In this document: in pieces, positions 42,882 to 51,552 of the stretch
Numbering within the stretch: the first letter of the stretch is position 1
Layout of the letters: each line of letters opens with the position of its first letter
DNA from: UBA1738 sp045538755
Lineage (GTDB): Bacteria > Bacillota > Clostridia > UBA1381
DNA: 60,299 nt
Direction of reading: 5' to 3'
Assembly (NCBI GenBank): GCA_045538755.1
Contig: JAZQEC010000007.1
Coordinates: 1-60,299 of the forward strand
The notes under the pieces: model-generated
The model's database searches: none
What the model was told of the DNA's origin: nothing
The model's input: the letters and a program-made list of their open reading frames with translations, nothing else
Position numbers and translations under genes: made by a program

Positions 42882-45398
42882 TTATTCTAATGTTATTACT
42901 CCGTCACCTTGATTCCCTGCAGGTGCCGGCGTTTTAGGCGACACATCCGACGGTGTAGTCGCCGGAGTTGCAGCAGGTGAAAAAGACGGCGTAGTTGCCG
43001 GTTTTACCGTCGGTGTCGGCGACGCACTTTGAACAGGAGACGTTGTAGAACCTTCTCCCGGTTCAGGGCTTCCTGTCACAGAAGGAGATTCTTCAGGCGA
43101 CGGGCTTGTAGACGGATCTGTCGGGTCAACCTCAGGAAGCGGTGTTGTCACAATCGGAGTTCCGCCATGTCCGCTATTTTTACAGTACTTTGTAGGTAAT
43201 GTGCCCTTCGCAAAATACTCTGTTTTGCCATAGGTACAGCCATTTGATGAAAGCTTTCCTGTTTTCTGACATACCGAAACAGCTGTTACATTTGAAGGTT
43301 TTTCAATAGCCCTGTCTGCAAGTCCTTCATGCACTGCCTGCATAACCTTTTTCCATACACCGTTTGGAATACTACTTGAAACGCTTCCGTTATTTTGGTC
43401 ATAGCCACACCATACAGCACCTACATAGTATGACGTAAATCCCACAAACCATTTATCCTTGCTGTCATTAGAAGTACCTGTCTTTCCGTATGTTGTCATA
43501 CCTGAAAGTCTTGCACTTCTTCCTGTACCTGCACTTCCATTTACTACATCTTTTAAAAAGCTTGACATAATAAATGCATTTGCCTCACTCATAACACGGG
43601 TAGTTTCAGGTTCTTTTTCTAAAACAACCTTTCCTCTGCTGTCTAAAACTTTTGTGTAGGTATGAGGCTCTATATAAACACCTTTATTAGCAAAAGTTGC
43701 ATATGCCGCTGCCATTTCCTTAGGCGTAACACCTTTAGTAAGACCGCCTAGTCCTAACGCACTAAGGTTTTTATCATCATTTACCAAAGTAGTAAAATGA
43801 TACTTTTCAGTCATAAATTTATAGCTATTTTCAATCCCTGATGACTGAAGCACTTTTACCGCCGGAATGTTTGCAGAAATCTCTAAAGCTTTTCGTATAG
43901 TCATATCTCCTTTAAACCCTTTATAAGAGTTCTTCGGAGACCAGTCACCGATATTGATAGCCTCATCGGTAACAATCGTTGCTGCAGTGATTTTTCCCGT
44001 CTCAAGTGCAGGAGAGTACACAGACAGCGGCTTTATCGAAGATCCCGCCTGACGCTTTGCCTGCGTTGCACGGTTTAGACCTCGGCTTTCATTCTTTTTA
44101 CCGATACCTCCAACCATTCCCTTAATTTGCCCTGTATGAGGATCAATTATAATCATCGCAGATTGCATTCCTCTCGAAGCTCCCGAGAAGTTTGCCGTAT
44201 TTTCGTAAATCTTCTCAATTTCTTCTTGAATATCGCTATCCATCGTTGTATAAATCTTAAGTCCTCCGCCAAAAATCTGCTGTTCTGCAAATGATCGAGA
44301 GTAACCCTTCTCTGTTTGCAAATCTGATATTACATCATTTATAAGCTGATCTACAAAATAGTTATAAACCGCCGACCTAATTCCATTAGACCTACTGTTA
44401 ACACCTAGTTCAGAATTAACGGCTTCATTATATTCTTCTTCGGTAATCTTTTCCAGCTCATACATTTTTGACAAAACGGTATTTCTCTTTTTAAGAGTTT
44501 CATCAGGTTTGCGGAACGGATCAAATCTCGACGGTGCCTGCGTTATACCAACAATCATTGCAGCTTCTTCAAGAGACAAGTCGATAGCATCTTTTGAAAA
44601 ATATATATTTGATGCTGCTTCTATTCCATAGCAGTTATTACCAAAATACACGATGTTTAAATACATCGTTAAAATTTCATCCTTCGTAAAGCGCTTTTCA
44701 AAGGCAACAGCTCTCATCATTTCCTTTACCTTACGAGTGACTGTTCTGTCTTTTTCGTTTGTTATATTCTTTATAACCTGTTGTGTAATCGTGCTTCCGC
44801 CGTAAGACGGTGACTCGCCTGTCAGCTTTGCCTTTATCCAGCCAATAACGGCACCTGCCGTACGTTTTATATCAACACCACTGTGTTTGAAAAATCTTTC
44901 ATCTTCGATAGAAATTGCCGCTTCCTTAGCAACCTGTGGGATTTCTTCCGAGTCAATCCATTCCCTTCTTCCATCGCTGTGGAGTGTCGTGATTTCTACC
45001 GAGTTACCGTTTTCATCGTTCGCAAAAACCGCCGACGAAAAATTGTATGCAATTCCTTCAAAATCCATTGCATCTATTTCTTTCGAAATTGATGCGTACA
45101 TTCCTGCGCCCACGCCTAAAATCACAACAGCTGCTATCAAAATAATTATTATAAGTGTAACACGAAGCGTTGCAAAAAAGCGGCTCTTATTTTTTGGTGA
45201 TGCTGTCATCTTTTTGTCAGAATTCTTCCTAATTGGCTTTCTCTTTTCTGACTCAGCACGTCTTTTTTGAACACTTTGCATTTCGGAACGTCTTTCTTCT
45301 AAAGAACGTGTACGCTCCAAAGGGCTTCTTTCGTGTTTAGTGTATTCTGCTCTTACATTTGCAGAGTTTCGTTTGCGTTTATCTCGTGCGTGTTTCAA
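42882..45398 (-). CDS. class A penicillin-binding protein (PBP1A-like)
   Basis: Bifunctional glycosyltransferase/transpeptidase, about 838 aa. A basic cytoplasmic tail, one membrane helix (VTLIIIILIAAVVILGVG), the GT51 domain with EDERFFKHSGVD and GGSTITQQVIKN, then a transpeptidase with GSSIKPLS (SxxK) and YGKTGTSND (KTG). The C-terminal 90 residues are Pro/Ser/Thr/Glu-rich, probably a wall-spanning tail. The ATG at 45425 has no SD, while the TTG at 45398 lies six bases after GGGAGGTG, so I start there (MKHARDKRKR). Confidence 0.93.
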   Translation of the reverse strand: MKHARDKRKRNSANVRAEYTKHERSPLERTRSLEERRSEMQSVQKRRAESEKRKPIRKNSDKKMTASPKNKSRFFATLRVTLIIIILIAAVVILGVGAGMYASISKEIDAMDFEGIAYNFSSAVFANDENGNSVEITTLHSDGRREWIDSEEIPQVAKEAAISIEDERFFKHSGVDIKRTAGAVIGWIKAKLTGESPSYGGSTITQQVIKNITNEKDRTVTRKVKEMMRAVAFEKRFTKDEILTMYLNIVYFGNNCYGIEAASNIYFSKDAIDLSLEEAAMIVGITQAPSRFDPFRKPDETLKKRNTVLSKMYELEKITEEEYNEAVNSELGVNSRSNGIRSAVYNYFVDQLINDVISDLQTEKGYSRSFAEQQIFGGGLKIYTTMDSDIQEEIEKIYENTANFSGASRGMQSAMIIIDPHTGQIKGMVGGIGKKNESRGLNRATQAKRQAGSSIKPLSVYSPALETGKITAATIVTDEAINIGDWSPKNSYKGFKGDMTIRKALEISANIPAVKVLQSSGIENSYKFMTEKYHFTTLVNDDKNLSALGLGGLTKGVTPKEMAAAYATFANKGVYIEPHTYTKVLDSRGKVVLEKEPETTRVMSEANAFIMSSFLKDVVNGSAGTGRSARLSGMTTYGKTGTSNDSKDKWFVGFTSYYVGAVWCGYDQNNGSVSSSIPNGVWKKVMQAVHEGLADRAIEKPSNVTAVSVCQKTGKLSSNGCTYGKTEYFAKGTLPTKYCKNSGHGGTPIVTTPLPEVDPTDPSTSPSPEESPSVTGSPEPGEGSTTSPVQSASPTPTVKPATTPSFSPAATPATTPSDVSPKTPAPAGNQGDGVITLE

Positions 45399-45439
45399 TT
45401 TTGGCACCTCCCACGTACATTCCATACATAACCAATTAT

Positions 45440-45468
45440 ATTATAGTACAAAAATTCATTTTATGCAA
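45440..45468 (-). promoter_or_regulatory. promoter of the PBP1A-mgtE unit
   Basis: Minus strand TTGCAT (45468-45463), 17-bp spacer, TATAAT (45445-45440). Confidence 0.65.
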
Positions 45469-45563
45469 CATTATTTATCAAAAAAACTTTTTTGTATAAT
45501 AATTGAAAGAATGGTAATTATAACTAAAAACAGTTTGTCTTATTTTATGAAAGGATAGTTGTT

Positions 45564-45938
45564 ATGAAAAAATTGCACTATATACTAATTTTAGCCTTGA
45601 TACTTGCTACTATCACCGTATTCACATCATGCAGAAAAAACAATAACAGCGATGATATGCGAAAAAATCAAGACCAGCAGCAGGTTCTTTTAAAAGAAAA
45701 TGATATTGAGGACTCTCCGTCTCCATCACCCGATGAAGCCTTTTTCAATTTTTTGGTTCGTCTCGAAAATAACACTCTTACACTATATGAAATTAATGAA
45801 GAGGAATATTACGTTATTAAATCTCTCAATATCGATACCTCCTACTACCCTTACGAAGATATACAGGAATTAAACAAAGGTATTCCTGCATACAGTAAAG
45901 AGAGAGGTTTTGAAATACTGGAAAATTTTATAAATTAA
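45564..45938 (+). CDS. putative lipoprotein with BofC-like C-terminal domain
   Basis: A 124-aa protein. Signal peptide MKKLHYILILALILATITVF is followed by the lipobox FTSC (Cys23 as lipid anchor). A polar linker follows, then a domain of about 55 residues reading FLVRLENNTLTLYEI ... DIQELNKGIPAYSKERGFEILENF. This pattern (strand pair, then Ile-rich loop and a GI..x-helix) resembles the C-terminal domain of BofC (bypass of forespore C). In Bacillus BofC controls SigK activation; the role here is guessed. SD GAAAGGA precedes the ATG. No partner gene in the same operon. Confidence 0.6.
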   Translation: MKKLHYILILALILATITVFTSCRKNNNSDDMRKNQDQQQVLLKENDIEDSPSPSPDEAFFNFLVRLENNTLTLYEINEEEYYVIKSLNIDTSYYPYEDIQELNKGIPAYSKERGFEILENFIN

Positions 45939-46010
45939 AGCAAATAAAAGAATTTTAGAGAAAAACAGAGCATTTTAGATATAAATGAAAATATTTTCCT
46001 CATACAACAT

Positions 46011-46038
46011 TTGAAAACAAATTAAATAAGTTTATAAT
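46011..46038 (+). promoter_or_regulatory. promoter of groES-groEL
   Basis: TTGAAA (46011-46016), 16-bp spacer, TATAAT (46033-46038), just upstream of the CIRCE element. Confidence 0.7.
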
Positions 46039-46045
46039 AGTATTA

Positions 46046-46072
46046 TTAGCAGTCAATCAACGAGAGTGCTAA
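46046..46072 (+). promoter_or_regulatory. CIRCE operator (HrcA binding site)
   Basis: TTAGCAGTC, nine bases, GAGTGCTAA. This is the CIRCE palindrome with one change (consensus left arm TTAGCACTC). It overlaps the expected transcription start, so HrcA should repress groES-groEL until heat shock. hrcA is not in this window. Confidence 0.92.
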
Positions 46073-46097
46073 TATTTGTTTAAAGGAGGTATGTCAA

Positions 46098-46382
46098 ATG
46101 AATATAAAACCATTGGCAGACAGAGTTGTAATAAAGATGTTAGAGGCAGAAGAAACCACAAAAGGCGGAATTATATTAACAAGCGCCGCACAGGAAAAGC
46201 CTCAGGTTGCTGAAATAGTAGCAGCAGGCCCCGGCGGAGTGGTTGACGGAAAAGAAGTAAAGATGGAAGTCAAGGTTGGAGATAAAGTACTTATTTCAAA
46301 GTATGCAGGAACAGAAGTTAAACTTGACGGACAGGAATATACAATCGTAAGACAGTCAGACATTCTGGCAATCGTTGATTAA
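46098..46382 (+). CDS. groES: co-chaperonin GroES
   Basis: A 94-aa heptamer subunit that caps GroEL. Begins MNIKPLADRVVIKMLEAEE, has the mobile loop ETTKGGIILTSAAQEKPQ and ends QSDILAIVD. SD AAAGGAGG. It is 17 bases from groEL and is controlled by the CIRCE element upstream. Confidence 0.97.
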   Translation: MNIKPLADRVVIKMLEAEETTKGGIILTSAAQEKPQVAEIVAAGPGGVVDGKEVKMEVKVGDKVLISKYAGTEVKLDGQEYTIVRQSDILAIVD

Positions 46383-46399
46383 TTTTGGAGGGATATTAA

Positions 46400-48028
46400 A
46401 TGGCTAAACAGATTTTATTCGGAGAAGACGCAAGACACGCATTAGAGCGTGGTATTGACCAGCTTGCTGACACAGTTAAAATCACTCTCGGGCCAAAAGG
46501 CAGAAACGTGGTTTTAGACAAAAAATTCGGTGCACCGATTATCACAAACGACGGCGTTACAATAGCAAAAGAAATTGAGCTTGAAGATGCATTTGAAAAT
46601 ATGGGTGCACAACTTGTAAAGGAAGTTGCAACAAAGACAAACGACATTGCAGGCGACGGCACTACAACGGCTACACTTTTGGCACAAGCTCTCGTTCGCG
46701 AAGGAACAAAGAACGTTACAGCAGGCGCTAACCCAATGATTGTAAGAAAGGGTATCCAGAAAGCCGTTGATGTTGCAGTTGAAAATCTTCTTTCAAATGC
46801 TAAAAAGGTAGACGGAAAAGCCGACATAGCAAGAGTTGCCGCAGTTTCTGCCGCAAACGACGAAATCGGAGAACTCATCGCAGAGGCTATGGAAAAGGTT
46901 ACAGCAGACGGTGTTATTACTGTTGAAGAATCAAAAACTGCCGAAACATATTCTGACATAGTTGAGGGTATGCAGTTTGACAGAGGCTATATTTCACCTT
47001 ATATGGTAACAGATACAGATAAGATGGAAGCAGTCCTTGATGATGCATATATACTTATCACAGACAAAAAGATTTCAAATATTCAGGAAATCCTTCCGCT
47101 TTTAGAACAGATTGTTCAAATGGGCAAAAAGTTAATGATTGTTGCTGAAGATGTTGAAGGCGAAGCCCTTACAACACTTATTCTCAATAAGTTAAGAGGT
47201 ACATTTGTATGTGTTCCTGTTAAAGCTCCTGGCTTTGGTGACAGAAGAAAGGCTATGCTTCAGGATATTGCAATCTTAACAGGCGGTCAGGTTATCTCAG
47301 AAGAACTCGGTCTTGACCTTAAGGACACACAGATTGCTCAGCTCGGTCGTGCTAAACAGGTTAAAATCCAGAAAGAAAACACAATCATTGTTGATGGTAT
47401 GGGCGATAAGCAGGCAATCGCTGAAAGAGTTAATCAAATCAGAAACGAAATCGAAAAAACAACATCGGAATTTGACAAAGAAAAGCTTCAGGAAAGACTT
47501 GCAAAGCTCGCAGGAGGAGTTGCTGTAATCAAGGTTGGTGCTGCAACAGAAACCGAAATGAAGGAAATGAAGTACAGAATAGAAGATGCTTTGGCAGCTA
47601 CAAAGGCAGCAGTTGAAGAAGGTATCGTTGCAGGCGGCGGAACAAGCTATATTAACATCATTCCTGAAGTTGCAAAGCTTTTAGACGAAACAGAAGGCGA
47701 CGAAAAGACAGGTGTTCAAATAGTTCTAAAAGCTCTCGAAGAGCCTGTACGTCAGATTGCTAAAAACGCAGGTCTTGAAGGCAGCGTAATCGTTGACAAG
47801 GTTAAAGATTGCGACAAGGGCATTGGCTATAACGCTCTTACCGAAGAATATGTTGATATGATTAAATCAGGTATCGTTGACCCTGTAAAGGTTACACGTT
47901 CTGCGCTTCAAAACGCAGCTTCGGTTGCAGCTATGGTTTTAACAACAGAAAGCTTAGTTGCCGACAAGCCTGAAAAGAACCCGCCTGCTGTTCCTCAAAT
48001 GGATCCTGGCATGGGTGGAATGTATTAA
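46400..48028 (+). CDS. groEL: chaperonin GroEL
   Basis: A 542-aa chaperonin subunit of the double seven-membered ring that folds proteins with GroES and ATP. ATP site TLGPKGRNVVLDKK and GDGTTTATLLAQAL, and later EGIVAGGGTSYINI. The C-terminus has the short Gly/Met tail MDPGMGGMY, as in many Firmicutes. A terminator follows directly. Confidence 0.98.
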   Translation: MAKQILFGEDARHALERGIDQLADTVKITLGPKGRNVVLDKKFGAPIITNDGVTIAKEIELEDAFENMGAQLVKEVATKTNDIAGDGTTTATLLAQALVREGTKNVTAGANPMIVRKGIQKAVDVAVENLLSNAKKVDGKADIARVAAVSAANDEIGELIAEAMEKVTADGVITVEESKTAETYSDIVEGMQFDRGYISPYMVTDTDKMEAVLDDAYILITDKKISNIQEILPLLEQIVQMGKKLMIVAEDVEGEALTTLILNKLRGTFVCVPVKAPGFGDRRKAMLQDIAILTGGQVISEELGLDLKDTQIAQLGRAKQVKIQKENTIIVDGMGDKQAIAERVNQIRNEIEKTTSEFDKEKLQERLAKLAGGVAVIKVGAATETEMKEMKYRIEDALAATKAAVEEGIVAGGGTSYINIIPEVAKLLDETEGDEKTGVQIVLKALEEPVRQIAKNAGLEGSVIVDKVKDCDKGIGYNALTEEYVDMIKSGIVDPVKVTRSALQNAASVAAMVLTTESLVADKPEKNPPAVPQMDPGMGGMY

Positions 48029-48032
48029 ATTC

Positions 48033-48057
48033 AAAACGGCTCGTTTGAGCCGTTTTT
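48033..48057 (+). terminator. groEL terminator
   Basis: Stem AAAACGGCTC / GAGCCGTTTT with GTTT loop and T run. Confidence 0.85.
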
Positions 48058-48156
48058 CTTTTAGTTATTTTTACAAAAATTTATGTCAAATTATAGGATA
48101 AAAAAGGGCTTATTTTACATTATGCAGTAATATTGTAAAATTATGAAAAAATTTTC

Positions 48157-48185
48157 TTGACATTTATTTTTTGCTTTATTATAAT
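48157..48185 (+). promoter_or_regulatory. promoter of gdhA
   Basis: Perfect TTGACA (48157-48162), 17-bp spacer, TATAAT (48180-48185). Confidence 0.8.
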
Positions 48186-48201
48186 ATTCTTATTAAGAAA
48201 G

Positions 48202-48236
48202 AGCATACTCAAGCGGCATGTTTGGTATGCTTTTTT
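48202..48236 (+). terminator. leader terminator (possible attenuator) of gdhA
   Basis: AGCATAC plus CAAGC (48202-48214) pairs with GTTTG plus GTATGCT (48220-48231): 12 pairs with one bulged T, followed by six T. It begins about ten bases after the expected transcription start and ends ten bases before the gdhA SD (48246-48250), so it stands between promoter and gene. A competing CTCAA / TTGAG pairing (48208-48212 with 48235-48239) is short. Confidence 0.6.
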
Positions 48237-48258
48237 GAGAACATTGGAGGTTTTTATT

Positions 48259-49605
48259 ATGAAAAATCAGTACTTGATTGATGTTCTTGAGAATGTCAAG
48301 AAAAGAAATGCAGGTGAGCCTGAATTTATTCAGACAGTAACTGAAGTTTTAGAAACTATTGAGCCTGTTGTTGAGCAGAGACCTGACCTTGTTGAGGCAG
48401 GCGTTATTGACAGAATGGTTGAGCCGGAAAGACAGATTACTTTCCGTGTTCCTTGGGTTGACGACAACGGCAAGGTACAGGTAAACAGAGGATTTAGAGT
48501 ACAGTTTAACTCTGCTATCGGACCATACAAGGGCGGACTTAGATTTGCTCCTAACGTATATTCAGGTATTATTAAGTTCCTCGGCTTTGAGCAGACCTTT
48601 AAAAACAGCCTTACTTCACTCCCTATGGGCGGTGGCAAAGGCGGATCAGACTTTAACCCACAGGGTAAGTCAGACGGAGAAGTTATGCGTTTCTGCCAGA
48701 GCTTTATGACAGAGCTTTACAGACATATCGGTCCTGACCTTGACGTTCCTGCCGGCGATATCGGCGTTGGCGCTCGTGAAGTTGGTTACCTCTTCGGTCA
48801 GTATAAGAGACTTAAAAATGAATTTACAGGTGTTTTAACAGGTAAGGGTATTTCCTTCGGTGGTTCACTAATCCGTCCTGAAGCAACAGGTTACGGTGCC
48901 GTTTACTACACAGTTGAAATGTTAAAGCATTTTGGTGATGATATTAAAGGTAAGACTTTCGCAATTTCAGGCTTCGGTAATGTTGCTTGGGGTACAGTTA
49001 AGAAAGTTACTGAGCTTGGCGGTAAGGTTGTTACCATTTCAGGTCCTGACGGCTACATATACGACGAAGAAGGTATCACAACAGACGAAAAAATCAACTA
49101 CCTCCTCGAAATGCGCGCTTCATGCCGCAACAGAGTTCAGGATTATGCTGATAAGTTCGGTGTACCGTTCTTTGCAGGTGAAAAGCCTTGGGGTACAAAG
49201 GTTGACATAATTATGCCTTGTGCTACTCAGAACGAAATTGATATGCCTGAAGCTGAAAAGATTGTTGCAAACGGTATCAAGTACTATGTCGAGGTTTCAA
49301 ATATGCCTACAACAAACGAGGCTGTTGCATATCTTAAGGCAAACGGTGTAATTGTTGCTCCTTCAAAGGCTGTTAACGCAGGTGGTGTTGCAGTATCTGG
49401 TCTTGAAATGTCACAGAACTCAATGCGTTACTCATGGTCAGCTGAAGAAGTTGATGAAAAACTTAAAACAATTATGAAAAATATCTTTGATAGTTCAGTT
49501 AAGGCTGCTAACGAATACGGTCTTGGCGACGACTTGGTTGCAGGTGCAAATATCGCAGGCTTCTTAAAGGTTGCTGAAGCTATGAAGGCTCAGGGCTGCG
49601 TTTGA
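48259..49605 (+). CDS. gdhA: glutamate dehydrogenase
   Basis: Hexameric class I enzyme, 448 aa from the ATG at 48259 (SD GGAGG). It joins 2-oxoglutarate and ammonium to glutamate, or the reverse. Seen: RVQFNSAIGPYKGGLRF, the active-site lysine in SLPMGGGKGGSDFNPQGKS, PAGDIGVGAREVGYLFGQY, and the dinucleotide loop ISGFGNVAWGTVKK. The subtype (about 448 aa, PMGGGKGG) is usually NADP-dependent. A longer in-frame read back to 48157 is not plausible because it starts inside the promoter. Confidence 0.96.
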   Translation: MKNQYLIDVLENVKKRNAGEPEFIQTVTEVLETIEPVVEQRPDLVEAGVIDRMVEPERQITFRVPWVDDNGKVQVNRGFRVQFNSAIGPYKGGLRFAPNVYSGIIKFLGFEQTFKNSLTSLPMGGGKGGSDFNPQGKSDGEVMRFCQSFMTELYRHIGPDLDVPAGDIGVGAREVGYLFGQYKRLKNEFTGVLTGKGISFGGSLIRPEATGYGAVYYTVEMLKHFGDDIKGKTFAISGFGNVAWGTVKKVTELGGKVVTISGPDGYIYDEEGITTDEKINYLLEMRASCRNRVQDYADKFGVPFFAGEKPWGTKVDIIMPCATQNEIDMPEAEKIVANGIKYYVEVSNMPTTNEAVAYLKANGVIVAPSKAVNAGGVAVSGLEMSQNSMRYSWSAEEVDEKLKTIMKNIFDSSVKAANEYGLGDDLVAGANIAGFLKVAEAMKAQGCV

Positions 49606-49652
49606 TAAAGTCTTTCACAAAGTGCACAGACCATTTGACAATAAATTATTAT

Positions 49653-49687
49653 AGGAATCTGCAGAAATTGCAGATTCCTTTTATTTA
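49653..49687 (+). terminator. gdhA terminator
   Basis: Eleven-base perfect stem AGGAATCTGCA / TGCAGATTCCT with a five-base loop, then a T-rich run. Confidence 0.85.
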
Positions 49688-49813
49688 TAGCACGTTTCAA
49701 TTCGGCTGATTGTACTTTTTTATTTAAGTATTTTGTTGAATTATATTATAGTCGTTTTTGTATTTTAAAAGCATTAAGTGTTTATTAAATTTCTGTAAAC
49801 CTTTTATATATAC

Positions 49814-49842
49814 TTGAAAACAGCTCTAAAAAATGCTATAAT
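49814..49842 (+). promoter_or_regulatory. promoter of the DUF975 gene
   Basis: TTGAAA (49814-49819), 17-bp spacer, TATAAT (49837-49842). Confidence 0.65.
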
Positions 49843-49869
49843 TGTAATAAAGAAACGGAGGCGGAAGCT

Positions 49870-50754
49870 ATGTTTGACAGAAAAATATTAAAAAGTCGTG
49901 CAAAGATTGTTCTTTCACGTTCATTTTTCACAAGCCTTATTGCGTGCTCAATAGTGGCATTCGCAGGAAGCGGTGTAATAGGAATGAGTACTCGCAGATT
50001 TCAGGGATTTGACATCGCAAATATGTCACATCTTCGAGTGGCGGCAATTTTTGCAGTAATAGGGCTTTTGGTTCTTGCAGGTATTGCTTTTTCTTTGTTC
50101 GTCACATCTCCACTTTCGGTAGGTCTTAAGCATTTTATGCTTCGCACAGCAAACGGACACGATAGTCTCGAAAATCTTTTGTATCCTTTCAAAAACGGAT
50201 ACAAAAATGTTGTCTGGGTAACCTTTGTCAAGAATTTGTACATTTTCCTATGGTCGCTTTTGGGCATTATTCCTTTAGTTATCGGGCTTTGGAAGTTCGG
50301 ACTTTACGAAAAAATTCAGGAACTGGTATTTGCCATACAAAATGACTCATTTTCAGCGGCATTTTCTCTTTCTGCCATGATGAGCGGGCTTTCACTACTC
50401 ACCATACTTTTTTCCATTCCTGGTTTCATCAAAGAACTTCAATACTCTATGGTAGACTACATTTTGGCTGATGACCCTCACACCACCCGTCATGATGCTA
50501 TTTTTAAAAGCAAAGAAATGATGGTCGGCAACAAATGGGCATATGTAAAGCTTCTGTTTTCCTTTGCAGGCTGGTATCTTGCAGCAAACTTCTTCTGCTG
50601 TTTAGGTACATTTATTGTAAGACCGTACATCGAGGCAACCGTTGCTCAAATGTACCTCGAAATAAGTGGTCAGAGCAAGGATTATACAAATTATGATTAC
50701 GGAAGCCAGCCACAAAATCCATTCGGAGGATTTGGTGGATTTGGAAATATGTAA
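49870..50754 (+). CDS. DUF975-family membrane protein
   Basis: A 294-aa membrane protein with about five to six hydrophobic helices. Family-like segments are the N-terminal MFDRKILKSRAKIVLSRSFF, VTSPLSVGLKHFMLR, WSLLGIIPLVIG and SKEMMVGNKWAYVKLLFSFAGW. The C-terminus is rich in Gly, Phe, Asn and Gln (NPFGGFGGFGNM). Function unknown. Own promoter and terminator, so it is a single-gene unit. No nearby partner gene explains it. Confidence 0.75.
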   Translation: MFDRKILKSRAKIVLSRSFFTSLIACSIVAFAGSGVIGMSTRRFQGFDIANMSHLRVAAIFAVIGLLVLAGIAFSLFVTSPLSVGLKHFMLRTANGHDSLENLLYPFKNGYKNVVWVTFVKNLYIFLWSLLGIIPLVIGLWKFGLYEKIQELVFAIQNDSFSAAFSLSAMMSGLSLLTILFSIPGFIKELQYSMVDYILADDPHTTRHDAIFKSKEMMVGNKWAYVKLLFSFAGWYLAANFFCCLGTFIVRPYIEATVAQMYLEISGQSKDYTNYDYGSQPQNPFGGFGGFGNM

Positions 50755-50764
50755 TACTATGATT

Positions 50765-50795
50765 AACGCACTGCTATTGATAGGCAGTGCGTTTT
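50765..50795 (+). terminator. terminator of the DUF975 gene
   Basis: Stem AACGCACTGC / GCAGTGCGTT, nine-base loop, short T run. Confidence 0.7.
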
Positions 50796-50801
50796 GTATT
50801 T

Positions 50802-51062
50802 GTGAAATAGAAAGCTTACGCTTTCTGTGAAATCAGAACCATAGAGATATTTATTTTAATGAAATATTAACTTCTTTGATATGAAATAATCCTGACGGAT
50901 TATAAAATATTTTACTTCGAAAAATGTGAAATAAAATTTGCCGCATCAATATGCCGCAAGGCATATTTCATACGCGTAGCGTATTTCATAGCGAAGCTAT
51001 TTCACTTGCAGTAGGCAAATTTCATTGAAAAAGCGACTTGTCACAAAACAAGTCGCTTTTTT
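50802..51062. repeat. multi-hairpin palindromic element
   Basis: A chain of short hairpins separated by TTTCA/TGAAA spacers: AGAAAGC/GCTTTCT (50810), ATAATCC/GGATTAT (50887), ATATGCC/GGCATAT (50949), ATACGC/GCGTAT (50970) and ATAGC/GCTAT (50988). The last three are enclosed by AAATTTGCC (50934-50942) and GGCAAATTT (51014-51022), giving a cloverleaf-like branch. The element ends with a 14-bp hairpin AAAAAGCGACTTGT / ACAAGTCGCTTTTT (51029-51062) and T run. No ORF. It looks like a dispersed structured repeat; copies elsewhere cannot be checked here. Confidence 0.6.
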
Positions 51063-51213
51063 TGGCAAAGCAGAACAATATAGATGCAACTGTGCCGAAG
51101 GCTCACTCGTAAAAGGTTGGTAGTGAAACAAAGGCGTTATGAGCACGTTTACAAGCGAATAGCCGACTTGAACGTGACCTTTTACGAAAAAGGAGCAGCA
51201 ACGGAGCATATAA
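51063..51213. repeat. repeat-associated segment with a 10-bp inverted repeat
   Basis: CGTAAAAGGT (near 51109) and ACCTTTTACG (near 51176) form an inverted repeat around about 60 bases. The composition is different from the AT-rich flanks. A 75-codon minus frame (50997-51224) crosses both this segment and the hairpins and is probably fortuitous. Likely one unit with the preceding element; gene content none. Confidence 0.35.
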
Positions 51214-51241
51214 AAAATGACCACTTAAAGGTGGTCATTTT
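51214..51241 (-). terminator. terminator of the tRNA-Pro gene
   Basis: Minus-strand perfect stem AAAATGACCAC / GTGGTCATTTT with a six-base loop and six T, 25 bases after the tRNA 3' end. Confidence 0.85.
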
Positions 51242-51266
51242 GATTGCAGCGTAGTTTGCTGCGACG

Positions 51267-51343
51267 TGGTCGGGATGACAGGATTTGAACCTGCGGCCTC
51301 TTGAACCCCATTCAAGCACTCTACCAAGCTGAGCCACATCCCG
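51267..51343 (-). tRNA. tRNA-Pro (anticodon GGG)
   Basis: A 77-nt cloverleaf with encoded CCA. Acceptor CGGGAUG pairs with CAUCCCG, D arm GCUC/GAGU, anticodon stem CUUGA/UCAAG with loop AUGGGGU (anticodon GGG, G37), T arm GCAGG-UUCAAAU-CCUGU. It reads CCC/CCU proline codons. An anticodon GGG isoacceptor usually accompanies a UGG one elsewhere. Multi-hairpin repeat DNA lies directly downstream. Confidence 0.95.
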
Positions 51344-51552
51344 ATTTCTATCACTATGGCATTATAGCATAACTGAAATTAAAAGTCAATTAAATCAGCA
51401 ACTTTTATAGGTTTTTTACTATAAAAGCAACATTAATTTTCTTTCTACTCTGTCATTATCCAAGCAAGGCTTGAGTCCACTACTTCTTTTCAGCCCGACC
51501 ATACAAGCTTCCACAAAATATTAACTTGTATATTAAAATATTACAAAATCAA

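Noticed and set aside
46396..46959. Long antisense frame over groEL
   Set aside because: Ser/Ala-rich translation is a by-product of the groEL codon pattern; no SD or promoter.
50802..51062. CRISPR array
   Set aside because: The palindromes are not identical repeats and the spacing is irregular and short; no cas genes are near.
50997..51224. 75-codon minus-strand frame near tRNA-Pro
   Set aside because: It crosses a terminator-like hairpin and the hairpin array, lacks an SD, and begins in structured repeat DNA. Probably fortuitous, though similar frames may recur wherever the repeat does.
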